From Lachnospiraceae bacterium (lineage in GTDB: Bacteria > Bacillota > Clostridia > Lachnospirales > Lachnospiraceae), in contig JAGBMJ010000011.1 of NCBI GenBank assembly GCA_017634975.1, positions 16,367 to 80,366 on the forward strand: DNA of 64,000 nt. The letters run 5' to 3'. A program made the translations under genes and the position numbers. The stretch's first letter is position 1. Every line of letters starts with the position of its first letter. A model generated the notes under the pieces. It was not told the origin of the DNA, made no database searches, and worked only from the letters and a program-made list of their open reading frames with translations. This document shows, in pieces, positions 24,792 to 33,064 of this stretch.

Positions 24792-25172
24792 ATGGCACTT
24801 ACAAAGACAGTAAATATTGATGGCAAGGATGTGACTTTCAGGGCATCGGCAGCCATTCCGAGGATATACAGGAACAGGTTTCACAGGGATATCTACAAAG
24901 ACCTGAGCGACCTGCAGAAAAGTGTGGGCGAAGGGGATCCGGAAGCTTCCACGCTGGACGGGTTATCGCTGGAACTGTTCGAGGATATCAGCTATATCAT
25001 GGCGAAGCACGCGGATCCGCAGAATGTTCCGGATACACCGGATGAATGGCTGGATCAGTTCGGGACTTTTTCTATTTATCAGGTGCTGCCGGAGATCATC
25101 GAGCTCTGGGGACTTAATGTGCAGACGCAGGTGGAGAGTAAAAAAAACTTCGACCGACTGACCGGGAAATGA
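24792..25172 (+). CDS. Tail assembly chaperone, short form (gpG-like)
   Basis: ATG 24,792 has GGAGGA upstream. The 126-aa product begins ALTKTVNIDGKDVTFRASAA, then IPRIYRNRFHRDIYKDL, the usual start of Firmicute phage tail chaperones (gp G, Phage_TAC family). It lies between the major tail and tape measure genes as in lambda. Its 3' part contains the slippery heptamer at 25,142, allowing a longer fusion with the next frame. It should coat the tape measure during tail tube assembly and be absent from the virion. Confidence 0.92.
   Translation: MALTKTVNIDGKDVTFRASAAIPRIYRNRFHRDIYKDLSDLQKSVGEGDPEASTLDGLSLELFEDISYIMAKHADPQNVPDTPDEWLDQFGTFSIYQVLPEIIELWGLNVQTQVESKKNFDRLTGK
25142..25148 (+). promoter_or_regulatory. 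Programmed -1 ribosomal frameshift site (A AAA AAC)
   Basis: In the zero frame the codons read AAA AAA AAC, so the last seven bases form the classical X-XXY-YYZ slippery heptamer A-AAA-AAC. A -1 slip joins the chaperone to the frame that contains 25,169-25,333, with no stop in between. The fused product would be 119 + 61 = 180 residues. This is the gpG-gpGT arrangement known from lambda. Confidence 0.85.
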
Positions 25173-25333
25173 CAACACCACTTCTTTTGCTAAGGGCGGT
25201 GCAGCTTGGCGTGCATATCAGTGAGATGGAGCTTCTGACGATTGGAACCTTACTGGATATGTACAGTGAGCTGAATGCTGATGATATGCCGCCGATTTAC
25301 ACAGCATCTCAGGATGATATGGATCGATTCTGA
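25169..25333 (+). CDS. Tail assembly chaperone, -1 frame extension (gpT-like), 54 codons from ATG
   Basis: The frame is -1 relative to the upstream chaperone and open from the slippery site to TGA 25,331-25,333. Its ATG overlaps the upstream TGA (ATGA) but has no separate ribosome binding site. Expression as a fusion is therefore likelier than independent start. The peptide (TTPLLLLRAVQLGVHISEME...LNADDMPPIYTASQDDMDRF) resembles the short T domains that bind the tape measure protein. Confidence 0.8.
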   Translation: MTTPLLLLRAVQLGVHISEMELLTIGTLLDMYSELNADDMPPIYTASQDDMDRF

Positions 25334-25370
25334 AGCAGATAATCTGTTCCGTGAAACATGATAATCATTG

Positions 25371-25423
25371 ACAAAATGGGGTAAAATCAACTAAAATACT
25401 TATACCCCTAACGGTATGGAGGT
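25371..25423 (+). promoter_or_regulatory. csoR promoter with CsoR-type operator
   Basis: TTGACA with TAAAAT 18 bp later forms a sigma-A promoter. It is followed by ATACCCCTAACGGTAT, a G/C-run dyad of the CsoR type. GGAGGTG precedes the GTG start at 25,430. The cassette thus has its own metal-responsive promoter inside the late phage operon. Confidence 0.75.
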
Positions 25424-25429
25424 GATTTC

Positions 25430-25702
25430 GTGAAAAGATGTATGGATTCAGATAATCTGCATCGCAGACTGGCAAAGATCATGGGTCAGATCAAGGCAAT
25501 TGACCGGATGATCGATGAAGATGTTCCCTGTGAGGATGTGTTATCACAGATCAGTGCAGCAAAGTCTGCGTTGAATAAGGCAGGACAGGTGGTTTTGGAA
25601 GGACACATCAATCACTGCATAAAGGATGCGGTCGCAGAAGGCGATGAATCGAAAATTGAGAACTTTACCAAGGCAATCGAGCGATTCGCAAATATGCAGT
25701 AA
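25430..25702 (+). CDS. csoR: CsoR/RcnR-family metal-sensing repressor
   Basis: This is a compact four-helix protein of 90 aa. The ligand set is visible: Cys in DEDVPCEDVLSQI, then His and Cys in VLEGHINHC, the Cys-His-Cys pattern of Cu(I)-sensing CsoR rather than the Ni/Co-type RcnR or the sulfur-sensing CstR. GTG start with a strong site. Three CsoR-like operators flank it (one before it, two before the P-type ATPase). It should repress both genes until metal binds. Copper is the likeliest signal, but this is inferred from ligand pattern only. Confidence 0.9.
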   Translation: MKRCMDSDNLHRRLAKIMGQIKAIDRMIDEDVPCEDVLSQISAAKSALNKAGQVVLEGHINHCIKDAVAEGDESKIENFTKAIERFANMQ

Positions 25703-25738
25703 CAGGCAATAAGATAATAATATTGGTGATGAGAATGG

Positions 25739-25763
25739 AAGGCAGTCTTTGGACTGTCTTTTA
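25739..25763 (+). terminator. Terminator between csoR and the ATPase
   Basis: AGGCAGTC, loop TTTG, GACTGTCTT, then TTTATT. It separates csoR from the next promoter so that the two cassette genes are transcribed independently. Confidence 0.75.
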
Positions 25764-25771
25764 TTATGGGC

Positions 25772-25823
25772 TTGACAACCTATACCCCCATAGGTATAAT
25801 ATAGGGCATACCCCCATGGGTAT
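25772..25823 (+). promoter_or_regulatory. Metal-efflux ATPase promoter with two CsoR operators
   Basis: TTGACA (25,772) and TATAAT (25,795) are 17 bp apart, a consensus promoter. The first operator TATACCCCCATAGGTATA (25,781-25,798) fills the spacer. The second, ATACCCCCATGGGTAT (25,808-25,823), covers the start of the transcript. Binding at either site would block RNA polymerase. Confidence 0.85.
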
Positions 25824-25838
25824 AGATTGGAGGTTCAT

Positions 25839-27716
25839 ATGAAGAAATTCATGTACCGATTAGAGGAATGGATGGAGATCGGCGGTACGAAGAAGGATAT
25901 CGTGCTGCTTGTGATTGGTGGCATTTCTCTTGTCTTAAGCTTGCTTGACAGCAGGCTGCATTTTATTCCGCTGCCGTTCGATATCGCATGGGTTGCGATC
26001 GTACTCTGTGGTATTCCAATCATACTGGAAGCTATCATCGGTCTTGTTACAAGGTTTGATATCAAGGCGGATGTGCTTGTTTCGCTGGCACTTATCGCTT
26101 CGGTGTGCATTCATGAAGATTTTGCCGCTGGTGAGGTTGCCTTCATCATGCAGCTTGGTGCACTATTGGAAGACCTGACGGTTGCAAAGGCAAGAGCTGG
26201 AATTGAGAAGCTGGTACATCTGACTCCACAGACAGCAAGGGTCATTAAAGACGGCAATGAGAAGACTATTCCTGCGGAACAAGTGATTGTCGATGACCTG
26301 ATCAGAGTTTTGCCTGGAGAGACAATCCCGGTTGATGGCGTGATCACATCCGGTCAGACAAGTATCAACCAGGCTGTTATGACAGGGGAATCCCTTCCGG
26401 TAGACAAGACCGTCGGTGATGAGGTTTCCAGTGGAACGGTCAATCAGTTTGGTGCTTTCGAGATGAGAGCGACCAAGGTCGGAGAGGACAGTTCCATTCA
26501 GCGGATGATCCGGCTTGTACAGTCTGCGGATGCGGATAAGGCGAAGATCGTAGGACTTGCTGACAGGTGGGCGACCTGGATAGTAGTTATTGCTTTATCT
26601 GCGGCGGCTCTTACATGGATCTTTACCGGAGAGATCATCCGTGCGGTGACGATACTGGTTGTGTTCTGTCCGTGTGCTTTGGTGCTCGCAACGCCTACTG
26701 CAATCATGGCTGCTATAGGAAATGCCACAAAACATGGTTTCCTTGTCCGTGAAGGTGATGCGCTTGAAAGATTAGCAAGAGTATCGCGGATTACTTTTGA
26801 TAAAACCGGAACGCTTACATATGGTGTGCCGAAGGTTACAGCGGTAAAGTCCGTATCTGACTATACGGAAGATGATGTATACAGGCTGGCTGCTTCTGCT
26901 GAGAAATTGTCAGAGCATCCGCTTGGCAAGGCAATCGTGAAGTCATACGGAAAAGAAGCACCCGTCCCGGAAGTTTTTCATATGGAGCCGGGAGAAGGTG
27001 TTACTGCGAAGGTTGACGGGATTACAGTTCGTGCCGGTAATGAGAAAATGATCAGAAATGCCGGACTGTATCTTCCCATATCAATGGAAATTAAAAATTA
27101 TCTGGATCAGGGGAGCACGGTCATTTATGTGGGAGCAGATCAGGAAACGGCTGGGTATATCGTATTGTCAGATACCCTGCGTGAAGAAGCAGGGGAGATG
27201 ATACAGAAGACAAAGGTGCTTGGGATTACGCCGGTTCTGCTTACCGGCGATAATGAACAAGCTGCGAACCATATCGCAGGAAAGCTTGGGATAGAGAGTG
27301 TTACAGCAAACTGTATGCCAGAAGATAAGCTGAAAGAGATTGGAGATCTCCAGAATAGCGGCAATGATGTCTGCATGATCGGTGATGGCATCAATGACGC
27401 ACCGGCGCTTAAGAAAGCGAATGTCGGTATTGCAATGGGCGGAGTCGGAAGCGATATTGCTGTAGATGCAGCGGATATCGCTCTTGTAGATGATGAGATC
27501 AAGGAACTGCCTCATCTTCTGGCATTATCAAAGAGGATGATGACAACGATAAAGATCAATCTTACTTTTTCGATGACGCTGAACTTCCTTGCAATCACGC
27601 TTGCAATAACGGGATTGCTTGGTCCGGTTATCGGAGCGCTTGTACATAACGCCGGAAGTGTGGCGGTAATTATAAATTCAGCTTTGCTGCTTAAATGGAG
27701 GAAAAAGTCATGGTAA
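25839..27716 (+). CDS. P1B-type heavy-metal-exporting ATPase
   Basis: The P-type signatures are complete: actuator loop MTGESLPVDK, the metal-transport CPC motif in VVFCPCALVLATPTA, phosphorylation site DKTGTLTYG, SEHPLGKA (the HP motif of metal pumps) and GDGINDAPALKKA. About eight membrane helices are predicted. The N-terminal metal-binding (HMA) domain is missing, giving 625 aa against the usual 700-800. The last helix carries HNAGSVAVIINSALLL. CPC plus a Cys-His-Cys CsoR suggests Cu(I) export, but Zn/Cd pumps share CPC. The usual ATG follows GGAGG; a TTG upstream is not needed. Confidence 0.92.
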   Translation: MKKFMYRLEEWMEIGGTKKDIVLLVIGGISLVLSLLDSRLHFIPLPFDIAWVAIVLCGIPIILEAIIGLVTRFDIKADVLVSLALIASVCIHEDFAAGEVAFIMQLGALLEDLTVAKARAGIEKLVHLTPQTARVIKDGNEKTIPAEQVIVDDLIRVLPGETIPVDGVITSGQTSINQAVMTGESLPVDKTVGDEVSSGTVNQFGAFEMRATKVGEDSSIQRMIRLVQSADADKAKIVGLADRWATWIVVIALSAAALTWIFTGEIIRAVTILVVFCPCALVLATPTAIMAAIGNATKHGFLVREGDALERLARVSRITFDKTGTLTYGVPKVTAVKSVSDYTEDDVYRLAASAEKLSEHPLGKAIVKSYGKEAPVPEVFHMEPGEGVTAKVDGITVRAGNEKMIRNAGLYLPISMEIKNYLDQGSTVIYVGADQETAGYIVLSDTLREEAGEMIQKTKVLGITPVLLTGDNEQAANHIAGKLGIESVTANCMPEDKLKEIGDLQNSGNDVCMIGDGINDAPALKKANVGIAMGGVGSDIAVDAADIALVDDEIKELPHLLALSKRMMTTIKINLTFSMTLNFLAITLAITGLLGPVIGALVHNAGSVAVIINSALLLKWRKKSW

Positions 27717-27883
27717 TTGGAATTATCGGAATCATCATCGGATTGCTGGTATTAGGAGCAGGTATCTATTATCTGATCAAGGAAAAGGACGATACGGAAT
27801 CGAAGAAGATATACGGAATCACATCAGGTGTAGGTGCGGCGGTTACTGTTGCGGCCGCAGTGATACTGATAATGCATCTGTAA
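27710..27883 (+). CDS. Small two-helix membrane protein, 57 aa
   Basis: The start overlaps the ATPase stop by 7 bp, with GGAGG (27,697-27,701) 8 bp upstream. Two hydrophobic helices (IIGIIIGLLVLGAGIYYLI and GVGAAVTVAAAVILIMHL) flank a charged loop (KEKDDTESKKIYG). It may be an accessory subunit of the metal pump. No family is recognised. Confidence 0.75.
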   Translation: MVIGIIGIIIGLLVLGAGIYYLIKEKDDTESKKIYGITSGVGAAVTVAAAVILIMHL

Positions 27884-27908
27884 AAACAGATTGTTAGAAA
27901 TGTTATGG

Positions 27909-27940
27909 AAGAGAATCGGGAGACCGGTTCTTTTCTTTTA
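27909..27940 (+). terminator. GAGA-loop hairpin, end of metal cassette
   Basis: GAATCGG, loop GAGA, CCGGTTC, then TTTTC and TTTT. Nearly the same hairpin with the same loop lies before the tail hub gene at 33,065. Both directly follow a cargo insert. Confidence 0.75.
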
Positions 27941-27966
27941 CCCAAAATCAGGAAGGAGGGAATCGG

Positions 27967-30792
27967 ATGGCTGGACGGATCCAGGGGATCACCGTTGAGA
28001 TTGGCGGCGATACCACCAAACTACAGACAGCCCTGAAGGGCGTAAATACAGAGATCAGGAATACCCAGAGCCAGTTGCGTGATGTCGATAAGCTCCTGAA
28101 ACTTGATCCGGGGAATACGGAACTGCTTGCTCAGAAGCGCAGGCTTCTGGGAGATGCCGTTAAGGAAACGAAGGAAAAGCTGGAGACCTTAAAGACGGCG
28201 GCGGAACAGGCTGATCAGGCACTTAAGGACGGCACGATCACACAGGAACAGTATGACGGCCTGCAGAGGGAGATCGTTGAGACAGAGCAGAAGCTGAAGG
28301 CTTTGGAGGAACAGGCGAAAGCTTCCGGCACGGCGCTTCAGGAGATCGCCGCTAAGGGTGAGAAGCTGAAGACGGTCGGTGATAATATCACCAATGTCGG
28401 AAAGAAATTCATGCCTGTGACTCTGGGCGTTGTGGGATTAGGTACGGCGGCGGTGAAAACTGCCGCTGATTTTGATTCCGCCATGAGCAAGGTTGCAGCG
28501 GTGTCCGGTGCTACAGGCTCTGATCTGGAAGCACTCAGGGATAAAGCCCGTGAGATGGGTGAAAAGACGAAGTTCTCCGCATCCGAAGCAGCAGAAGCCA
28601 TGAACTATATGGCGATGGCCGGCTGGAAGACGGAAGATATGCTTTCCGGTATCGAGGGCGTGATGAATCTTGCGGCTGCTTCCGGTGAAGATCTGGCAAC
28701 CACTTCGGATATCGTGACGGATGCGCTTACAGCTTTCGGATTATCGGCTTCTGATTCCGGGCACTTCGCGGATATCCTTGCGGCGGCAAGTAGCAATGCG
28801 AATACGAATGTCTCCATGATGGGTGAGACCTTTAAGTATTGCGCTCCTATTGCCGGTGCTTTGGGATTCTCTGCGGAAGATACAGCAGAAGCGATCGGTC
28901 TGATGGCGAATGCAGGTATCAAGGGTTCTCAGGCTGGTACAGCGCTCAGAACCATTATGAATAACCTGTCCGGGGATGTGACGATCTGCGGATCCGCTAT
29001 CGGAGAAGTTACGGTCGCTACGACAAATGCTGACGGTTCCATGAGGGATCTGTCGGATATACTGGCTGACTGCCGGACGGCTTTTTCCGGCTTGACGGAA
29101 TCGGAGAAGGCACAGGCGGCTGAATCGCTTGTGGGTAAGAATGCGATGTCCGGATTCCTGGCTCTTATGAATGCCGGGGAAGGCGATATCAATAAGCTTT
29201 CATCTGCAATCGATAACTGTGACGGCTGTGCTGCTGATATGGCTGAGACCATGAATGACAACCTTGCCGGTCAGCTTCAGATATTAAAGTCACAGCTGGA
29301 GGAACTGGCTATCTCTTTCGGGGAACTTCTGATGCCTGCGATCCGGACGATAGTGGGATGGATCCAGAAGTTCGTGGACTGGCTCAATTCGATGGATGAG
29401 GGAACCAGAAAGGTGATCGTGACGATTGCCCTGGTGGCGGCTGCAATCGGTCCGGTACTGATCATAGTAGGCAAGGTTATTTCTGCGGTCGGTACCATTA
29501 TGACTCTGGTGCCGAAGCTGGCGGGCGTGATTAATGCAGCGAAGGGGGTATTTGCAGCTTTCAATGCGGTATGTGCGGCGAATCCGTATGTGCTGATCAT
29601 AGCGGCGATCGTGGCTCTGGTGGCAGCATTTATCTATCTGTGGAACAACTGTGAAGAGTTCCGGCAGTTCTGGATTGACCTGTGGGAGAGTATCAAAGAG
29701 ATTGCCATTGCCGTATGGGAAGCACTGAAGACCTTCTTCAAAGCGGCATGGGAAGCAATCAAGTCCACAGCGGAAACGGTCTGGAATGCGATAAAGAATT
29801 TCTTATCAGGGCTGTGGGAAGGTATCAAGAATATCTTCACGACTGTGGTAAATGCGATCAGCACGTTCCTGACCAATGCCTGGAATGCGATAAAGAATAC
29901 CGTGACTACCGTGTGGAATGCGATCAAGACATTTTTCACAACGGTCTGGAATGGGATCAAGAATATCGTTACCACGGTGGTGACGGCGATTTCCACATTC
30001 CTGACTACGGCGTGGAACGCTATAAAGAACACGGTCACAACGGTGCTGAATGCGATAAAGACCGTGGTGACAACGGTCTGGAATGGCATTAAGTCTGTTA
30101 TCACGACTATCGTGAACGGGATCAAGAATACCGTCACGACGGCATGGAATAATATCAAGAACACGGTTGTTTCTGTCGGAAATGCGATCAAGTCCGCGGT
30201 GACAAATCTGTGGAACAATGTTACTTCTGCCGTGAAGAATGCGATGAGCAATGTGTTCAATGCAGTAAAGACGGGATTTTCCAATGTGAAGAACCATATC
30301 ACGGGACTTGCGTCCCAGGCGTTTAACTGGGGCAAGGATCTGATCATGGGTATCGTGAATGGTATCAAATCCTGTATCAGCGCGGTGGGCGATGCCGTGA
30401 AATCCGTGGCGGATAAGATCAAGAGCTTCCTGCATTTCTCCGTCCCGGATGAAGGACCGCTGACCGATTATGAGAAATGGATGCCGGACTTTATGAAGGG
30501 TCTGGCTGACGGCATTGAGAAGAGCCGAGGCATGATCGAACAGGCGATGCAGGGCGTGACCGGGGATATGACGATCACTCCGAGGGTGCTGGCTGCTTCC
30601 GGAGGTTATTCGGGGGCAAGTGTTTCTAATGGAGATCTGATCTCCGGTATCAATACGGCACTGAACACGGCTCTTGCCGGTGGCGGCGCTGCGGGGGATA
30701 TCGTGATCCCGGTTTATATCGGCGGTGACATGATCGATGAGATCGTGGTTACAGCTCAGCAAAGAATGAATCTGAGAAGTGGAGGCAGGTAA
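27967..30792 (+). CDS. Phage tail tape measure protein
   Basis: The 941-aa protein opens with GRIQGITVEIGGDTTKLQTA and a long coiled coil (residues 20-125). A TP901-type tape-measure core (residues 165-440; SKVAAVSGATGSDLEALRDK, FSASEAAEAMNYMAMAGW) follows. Hydrophobic helices are at 485-560. Residues 570-790 consist of about 11-residue repeats of the W-N-x-I-K-N/T type. Its length sets the tail length, and the hydrophobic part helps DNA entry. AAGGAGGG precedes the ATG. It is separated from its chaperones by the metal cassette. Confidence 0.96.
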   Translation: MAGRIQGITVEIGGDTTKLQTALKGVNTEIRNTQSQLRDVDKLLKLDPGNTELLAQKRRLLGDAVKETKEKLETLKTAAEQADQALKDGTITQEQYDGLQREIVETEQKLKALEEQAKASGTALQEIAAKGEKLKTVGDNITNVGKKFMPVTLGVVGLGTAAVKTAADFDSAMSKVAAVSGATGSDLEALRDKAREMGEKTKFSASEAAEAMNYMAMAGWKTEDMLSGIEGVMNLAAASGEDLATTSDIVTDALTAFGLSASDSGHFADILAAASSNANTNVSMMGETFKYCAPIAGALGFSAEDTAEAIGLMANAGIKGSQAGTALRTIMNNLSGDVTICGSAIGEVTVATTNADGSMRDLSDILADCRTAFSGLTESEKAQAAESLVGKNAMSGFLALMNAGEGDINKLSSAIDNCDGCAADMAETMNDNLAGQLQILKSQLEELAISFGELLMPAIRTIVGWIQKFVDWLNSMDEGTRKVIVTIALVAAAIGPVLIIVGKVISAVGTIMTLVPKLAGVINAAKGVFAAFNAVCAANPYVLIIAAIVALVAAFIYLWNNCEEFRQFWIDLWESIKEIAIAVWEALKTFFKAAWEAIKSTAETVWNAIKNFLSGLWEGIKNIFTTVVNAISTFLTNAWNAIKNTVTTVWNAIKTFFTTVWNGIKNIVTTVVTAISTFLTTAWNAIKNTVTTVLNAIKTVVTTVWNGIKSVITTIVNGIKNTVTTAWNNIKNTVVSVGNAIKSAVTNLWNNVTSAVKNAMSNVFNAVKTGFSNVKNHITGLASQAFNWGKDLIMGIVNGIKSCISAVGDAVKSVADKIKSFLHFSVPDEGPLTDYEKWMPDFMKGLADGIEKSRGMIEQAMQGVTGDMTITPRVLAASGGYSGASVSNGDLISGINTALNTALAGGGAAGDIVIPVYIGGDMIDEIVVTAQQRMNLRSGGR
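29770..30260 (+). repeat. In-frame tape-measure repeats
   Basis: Around ten degenerate 33-bp units encode W/L-N-A/G-I-K-N/T-x-V/F-T-T-V. They are internal coding repeats typical of tape measure proteins. They offer sites for tail-length change by recombination. Confidence 0.8.
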
Positions 30793-30793
30793 T

Positions 30794-31156
30794 ATGGCTC
30801 ATATGCAATATCTGGTTTTCAATAATGAAAATATACCGATGCCTGCCTCTTATTCCGTGAATCTGTCGGATGTGGAGGCAGACAGCGGCGGCGTGACGGA
30901 AGCAGGAACCACGCAGAGGGATGTAGTAAGGGAAGGCGTGGTTCAGATCGGCGTGACCTTCCGGGTATCGAAGAAGTGGCTGAATAAGTTTTCGGCATAT
31001 AAGAAGCTGGCGAGCATTACCGTGGGATACCTGGATACCGAGACTATGAATATCGTGAACACGCAGATGTATATTGACGGGTATCAGGTGAAGCTGGTGA
31101 GCGATACGAGCTACGGGAGCTTGTGGGAGGTGAACTTTACGCTGAAGGAGTTCTGA
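30794..31156 (+). CDS. Small tail protein following tape measure, 120 aa
   Basis: ATG 30,794 lies 8 bp after GGAGG and overlaps nothing. The product (QYLVFNNENIPMPASYSVNL, REGVVQIGVTFRVSKKWLNK, YGSLWEVNFTLKEF) is a beta-rich protein found after the tape measure in related prophages; its size and place suggest a distal tail or baseplate component. A terminator-like hairpin follows, and then the second cargo insert. Confidence 0.8.
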   Translation: MAHMQYLVFNNENIPMPASYSVNLSDVEADSGGVTEAGTTQRDVVREGVVQIGVTFRVSKKWLNKFSAYKKLASITVGYLDTETMNIVNTQMYIDGYQVKLVSDTSYGSLWEVNFTLKEF

Positions 31157-31197
31157 TAAATCGTGACTGTTGCGGACTTTTGTGGTATAAATAAAGA

Positions 31198-31236
31198 GCC
31201 GTGCTATGACGATATAGTTCGTAGCGCGGCATTTTG
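31198..31236 (+). terminator. Hairpin closing the tape-measure segment
   Basis: GCCGTGCTA pairs with TAGCGCGGC (ending at 31,230), followed by ATTTT. It separates the tail genes from the following cargo. The rest of the 193-bp gap shows no gene, and I see no clear -35/-10 pair. Confidence 0.55.
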
Positions 31237-31349
31237 GTATGTATATTTACAAATCAACACTTTTTCGCAAGCGTGTCGTTCAGTTCATAGAATACATTGA
31301 GTAGAATAGGATTGTAAATAAGATCAAATTCTCACAGGAGGGAACAAAC

Positions 31350-31706
31350 ATGAACACAGATAAGACATTTGCAGAGGCGATAGCAAGCGAATATGCACCA
31401 AAGGACACCAGTAAGGTGGTAGCGCTTAAGAAGCTAGACAAGAAAGCCAAGATGCCAGCAACGATTTTTACATACACATTCGGAATATGCTCTGCACTCA
31501 TTATGGGGCTTGGCATGTGCTTGTGCATGGGTGTAATAGGTAACGGAATGGTTATGACGGTGCTGGGAATCGTAATCGGCGTGATCGGACTCATAGCAAT
31601 GAGTGTTAATTATCCGGTATATAGAAAGATGCTTGAGAAGGGAAAGAGTCAGTATGCATATGAAATCACGCAGCTTGCCAAGGAGATAGCTGAAGCGGCT
31701 GAGTAA
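31350..31706 (+). CDS. Small membrane protein of tail-operon cargo, 118 aa
   Basis: A soluble charged N-terminus (TDKTFAEAIASEYAPKDTSK) is followed by two membrane helices (FTYTFGICSALIMGLGMCLC and MVMTVLGIVIGVIGLIAMSV). A cytosolic helical tail (KGKSQYAYEITQLAKEIAEA) ends the protein. CAGGAGGG precedes the ATG. It is encoded immediately before a TetR-type regulator and is probably controlled by it. I know relatives only as uncharacterised proteins beside TetR genes in Clostridia. Confidence 0.8.
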   Translation: MNTDKTFAEAIASEYAPKDTSKVVALKKLDKKAKMPATIFTYTFGICSALIMGLGMCLCMGVIGNGMVMTVLGIVIGVIGLIAMSVNYPVYRKMLEKGKSQYAYEITQLAKEIAEAAE

Positions 31707-31709
31707 TAT

Positions 31710-32315
31710 GTGACTCTGCAAAGAGGAATGAACAGATCCGAAAGTAAATATTTCAATACAGCTCTCAGGATGGATGATGCGCTTGTGTCGCTATTGGAAG
31801 AGAAAAGTTTGGAATATGTAACGGTAAAAGAGATATGCGAGAAAGCAGGTGTTAATCGTTCCACGTTCTATCTTCACTATGAAACGATTGAAGACCTGCT
31901 TTCAGAGTGCGTGGAAAATGTTAATAAGAAATTCCTTTCGTATTTTGGAGATAGGCACAAGGACTTCATTGAAAAGATTGATGCTGCTCCGCTGGAAGAC
32001 CTGATTCTTATAAAGGATGAATACCTCATACCGTATCTGCAATTTATAAATGAAAACCGTAATGTCTTTAATGCGGCGTACAATAGTCCTCACGGTATGC
32101 AGTCAACACAGAAGTTTGAGGGATTATATCAGTACATTTTTGAACCTATTCTGGAAAGGTTTGATTATCCGGAAGCAGAGCGTAAATATGCGATTACATA
32201 TTACATAAATGGCATTGCGGCGGTAGTTAGGGAATGGCTGAAGGGCGGATGCGGAGAAACGAAAGAGGATATTGCAGCAGTGATTTTCAGATGTATACGG
32301 CCACAAATGACATAA
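31710..32315 (+). CDS. TetR/AcrR-family transcriptional regulator
   Basis: The HTH at residues 20-65 reads LLEEKSLEYVTVKEICEKAG, then VNRSTFYLHYETIEDLL, the TetR DNA-binding signature. The ligand domain ends with the TetR_C_7-like segment YYINGIAAVVREWLKGGCGE. The start is uncertain: GTG 31,710 gives a few extra residues, while ATG 31,728 has AAGAGG almost touching it. It lies 3 bp after the small membrane gene, and the two may be one unit regulated by an unknown ligand. Confidence 0.9.
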   Translation: MTLQRGMNRSESKYFNTALRMDDALVSLLEEKSLEYVTVKEICEKAGVNRSTFYLHYETIEDLLSECVENVNKKFLSYFGDRHKDFIEKIDAAPLEDLILIKDEYLIPYLQFINENRNVFNAAYNSPHGMQSTQKFEGLYQYIFEPILERFDYPEAERKYAITYYINGIAAVVREWLKGGCGETKEDIAAVIFRCIRPQMT

Positions 32316-32332
32316 AAACAAGAGGTGCGATC

Positions 32333-32344
32333 ATGTACTTATGA
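32333..32344 (+). other. Three-codon upstream reading frame
   Basis: AAGAGGTG (32,320-32,327) is placed for an ATG at 32,333 that reads ATG TAC TTA TGA. Its stop overlaps the ATG of the next membrane-protein gene (32,341), which has no site of its own at normal distance. Termination followed by re-initiation could set its expression. Confidence 0.4.
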
Positions 32345-33009
32345 AGAGATTAGTCAGGGCAATAAGGAAAACTACTTTAGGGAAGAGGGTTCTTGATGAC
32401 CCTCTGTTTCGTGTGCTTATAACTTCAAGTGGGAGTATGGGCTGGAATCTGATCTATGCATTATTCAACGGAGTACTGGCAATCGCATACAGATCATTTT
32501 GGTTTTTGTCGATGTTTGTATATTATTTGATTCTTGGCGGCATGAGACTCCTGGTGGTATCTCCAAAGAAAGACAGGTCAGCGGAAAGGTGGAGTGACAA
32601 TGCAATTATGCGAACTTTAGGGATAGAAATGATTATCCTTGCAGTTGTTGTATCAGGCATTGTCTGTATGGCAATCGCAGAGAAGCATAATCCTTCATAT
32701 AATACTGTTGTTATGATCACGATAGCAACTTATACGTTTTATGCGGTCACGATGTCAATCATAAACATAGTCAAGGCTCATAAGAAGAAGGATGCTACAA
32801 TGATCATGTTGCGGGATATTTCACTCGCCGGGACGATAGTTGCCGTGCTGTCATTAGAAAGATCAATGTTAGGGACTTTTGGGAATGCTGAAGATGGCTT
32901 TTCTACGACTATGGAGATTATATCCGGTGCAGTGGCATTCGTATTGATAATTGTAATTGGAATATCTATGATCATGCAGGCAAAGAACAATATGAAACAG
33001 AAAAAATAG
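32341..33009 (+). CDS. Multi-pass membrane protein, 222 aa, unknown
   Basis: About five membrane helices are visible (MGWNLIYALFNGVLAIAYRS, FLSMFVYYLILGGMRLLVV, IEMIILAVVVSGIVCMAIA, VVMITIATYTFYAVTMSIIN, IISGAVAFVLIIVIGISMIM). No catalytic motif is present. It is the last gene of the second tail-operon insert after the TetR regulator. Relatives are uncharacterised. A transport or stress role controlled by the TetR protein is possible but not shown. Confidence 0.8.
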   Translation: MKRLVRAIRKTTLGKRVLDDPLFRVLITSSGSMGWNLIYALFNGVLAIAYRSFWFLSMFVYYLILGGMRLLVVSPKKDRSAERWSDNAIMRTLGIEMIILAVVVSGIVCMAIAEKHNPSYNTVVMITIATYTFYAVTMSIINIVKAHKKKDATMIMLRDISLAGTIVAVLSLERSMLGTFGNAEDGFSTTMEIISGAVAFVLIIVIGISMIMQAKNNMKQKK

Positions 33010-33064
33010 TAATTTCATTACTCCTCAAAAATCTTGAGGATGTATAAGGAATCTAATTTTGAAG

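Noticed and set aside
29770-30260. Repeats that could be mistaken for a CRISPR-like or tandem array
   Set aside because: They are in-frame coding repeats of the tape measure protein with no unique spacers.
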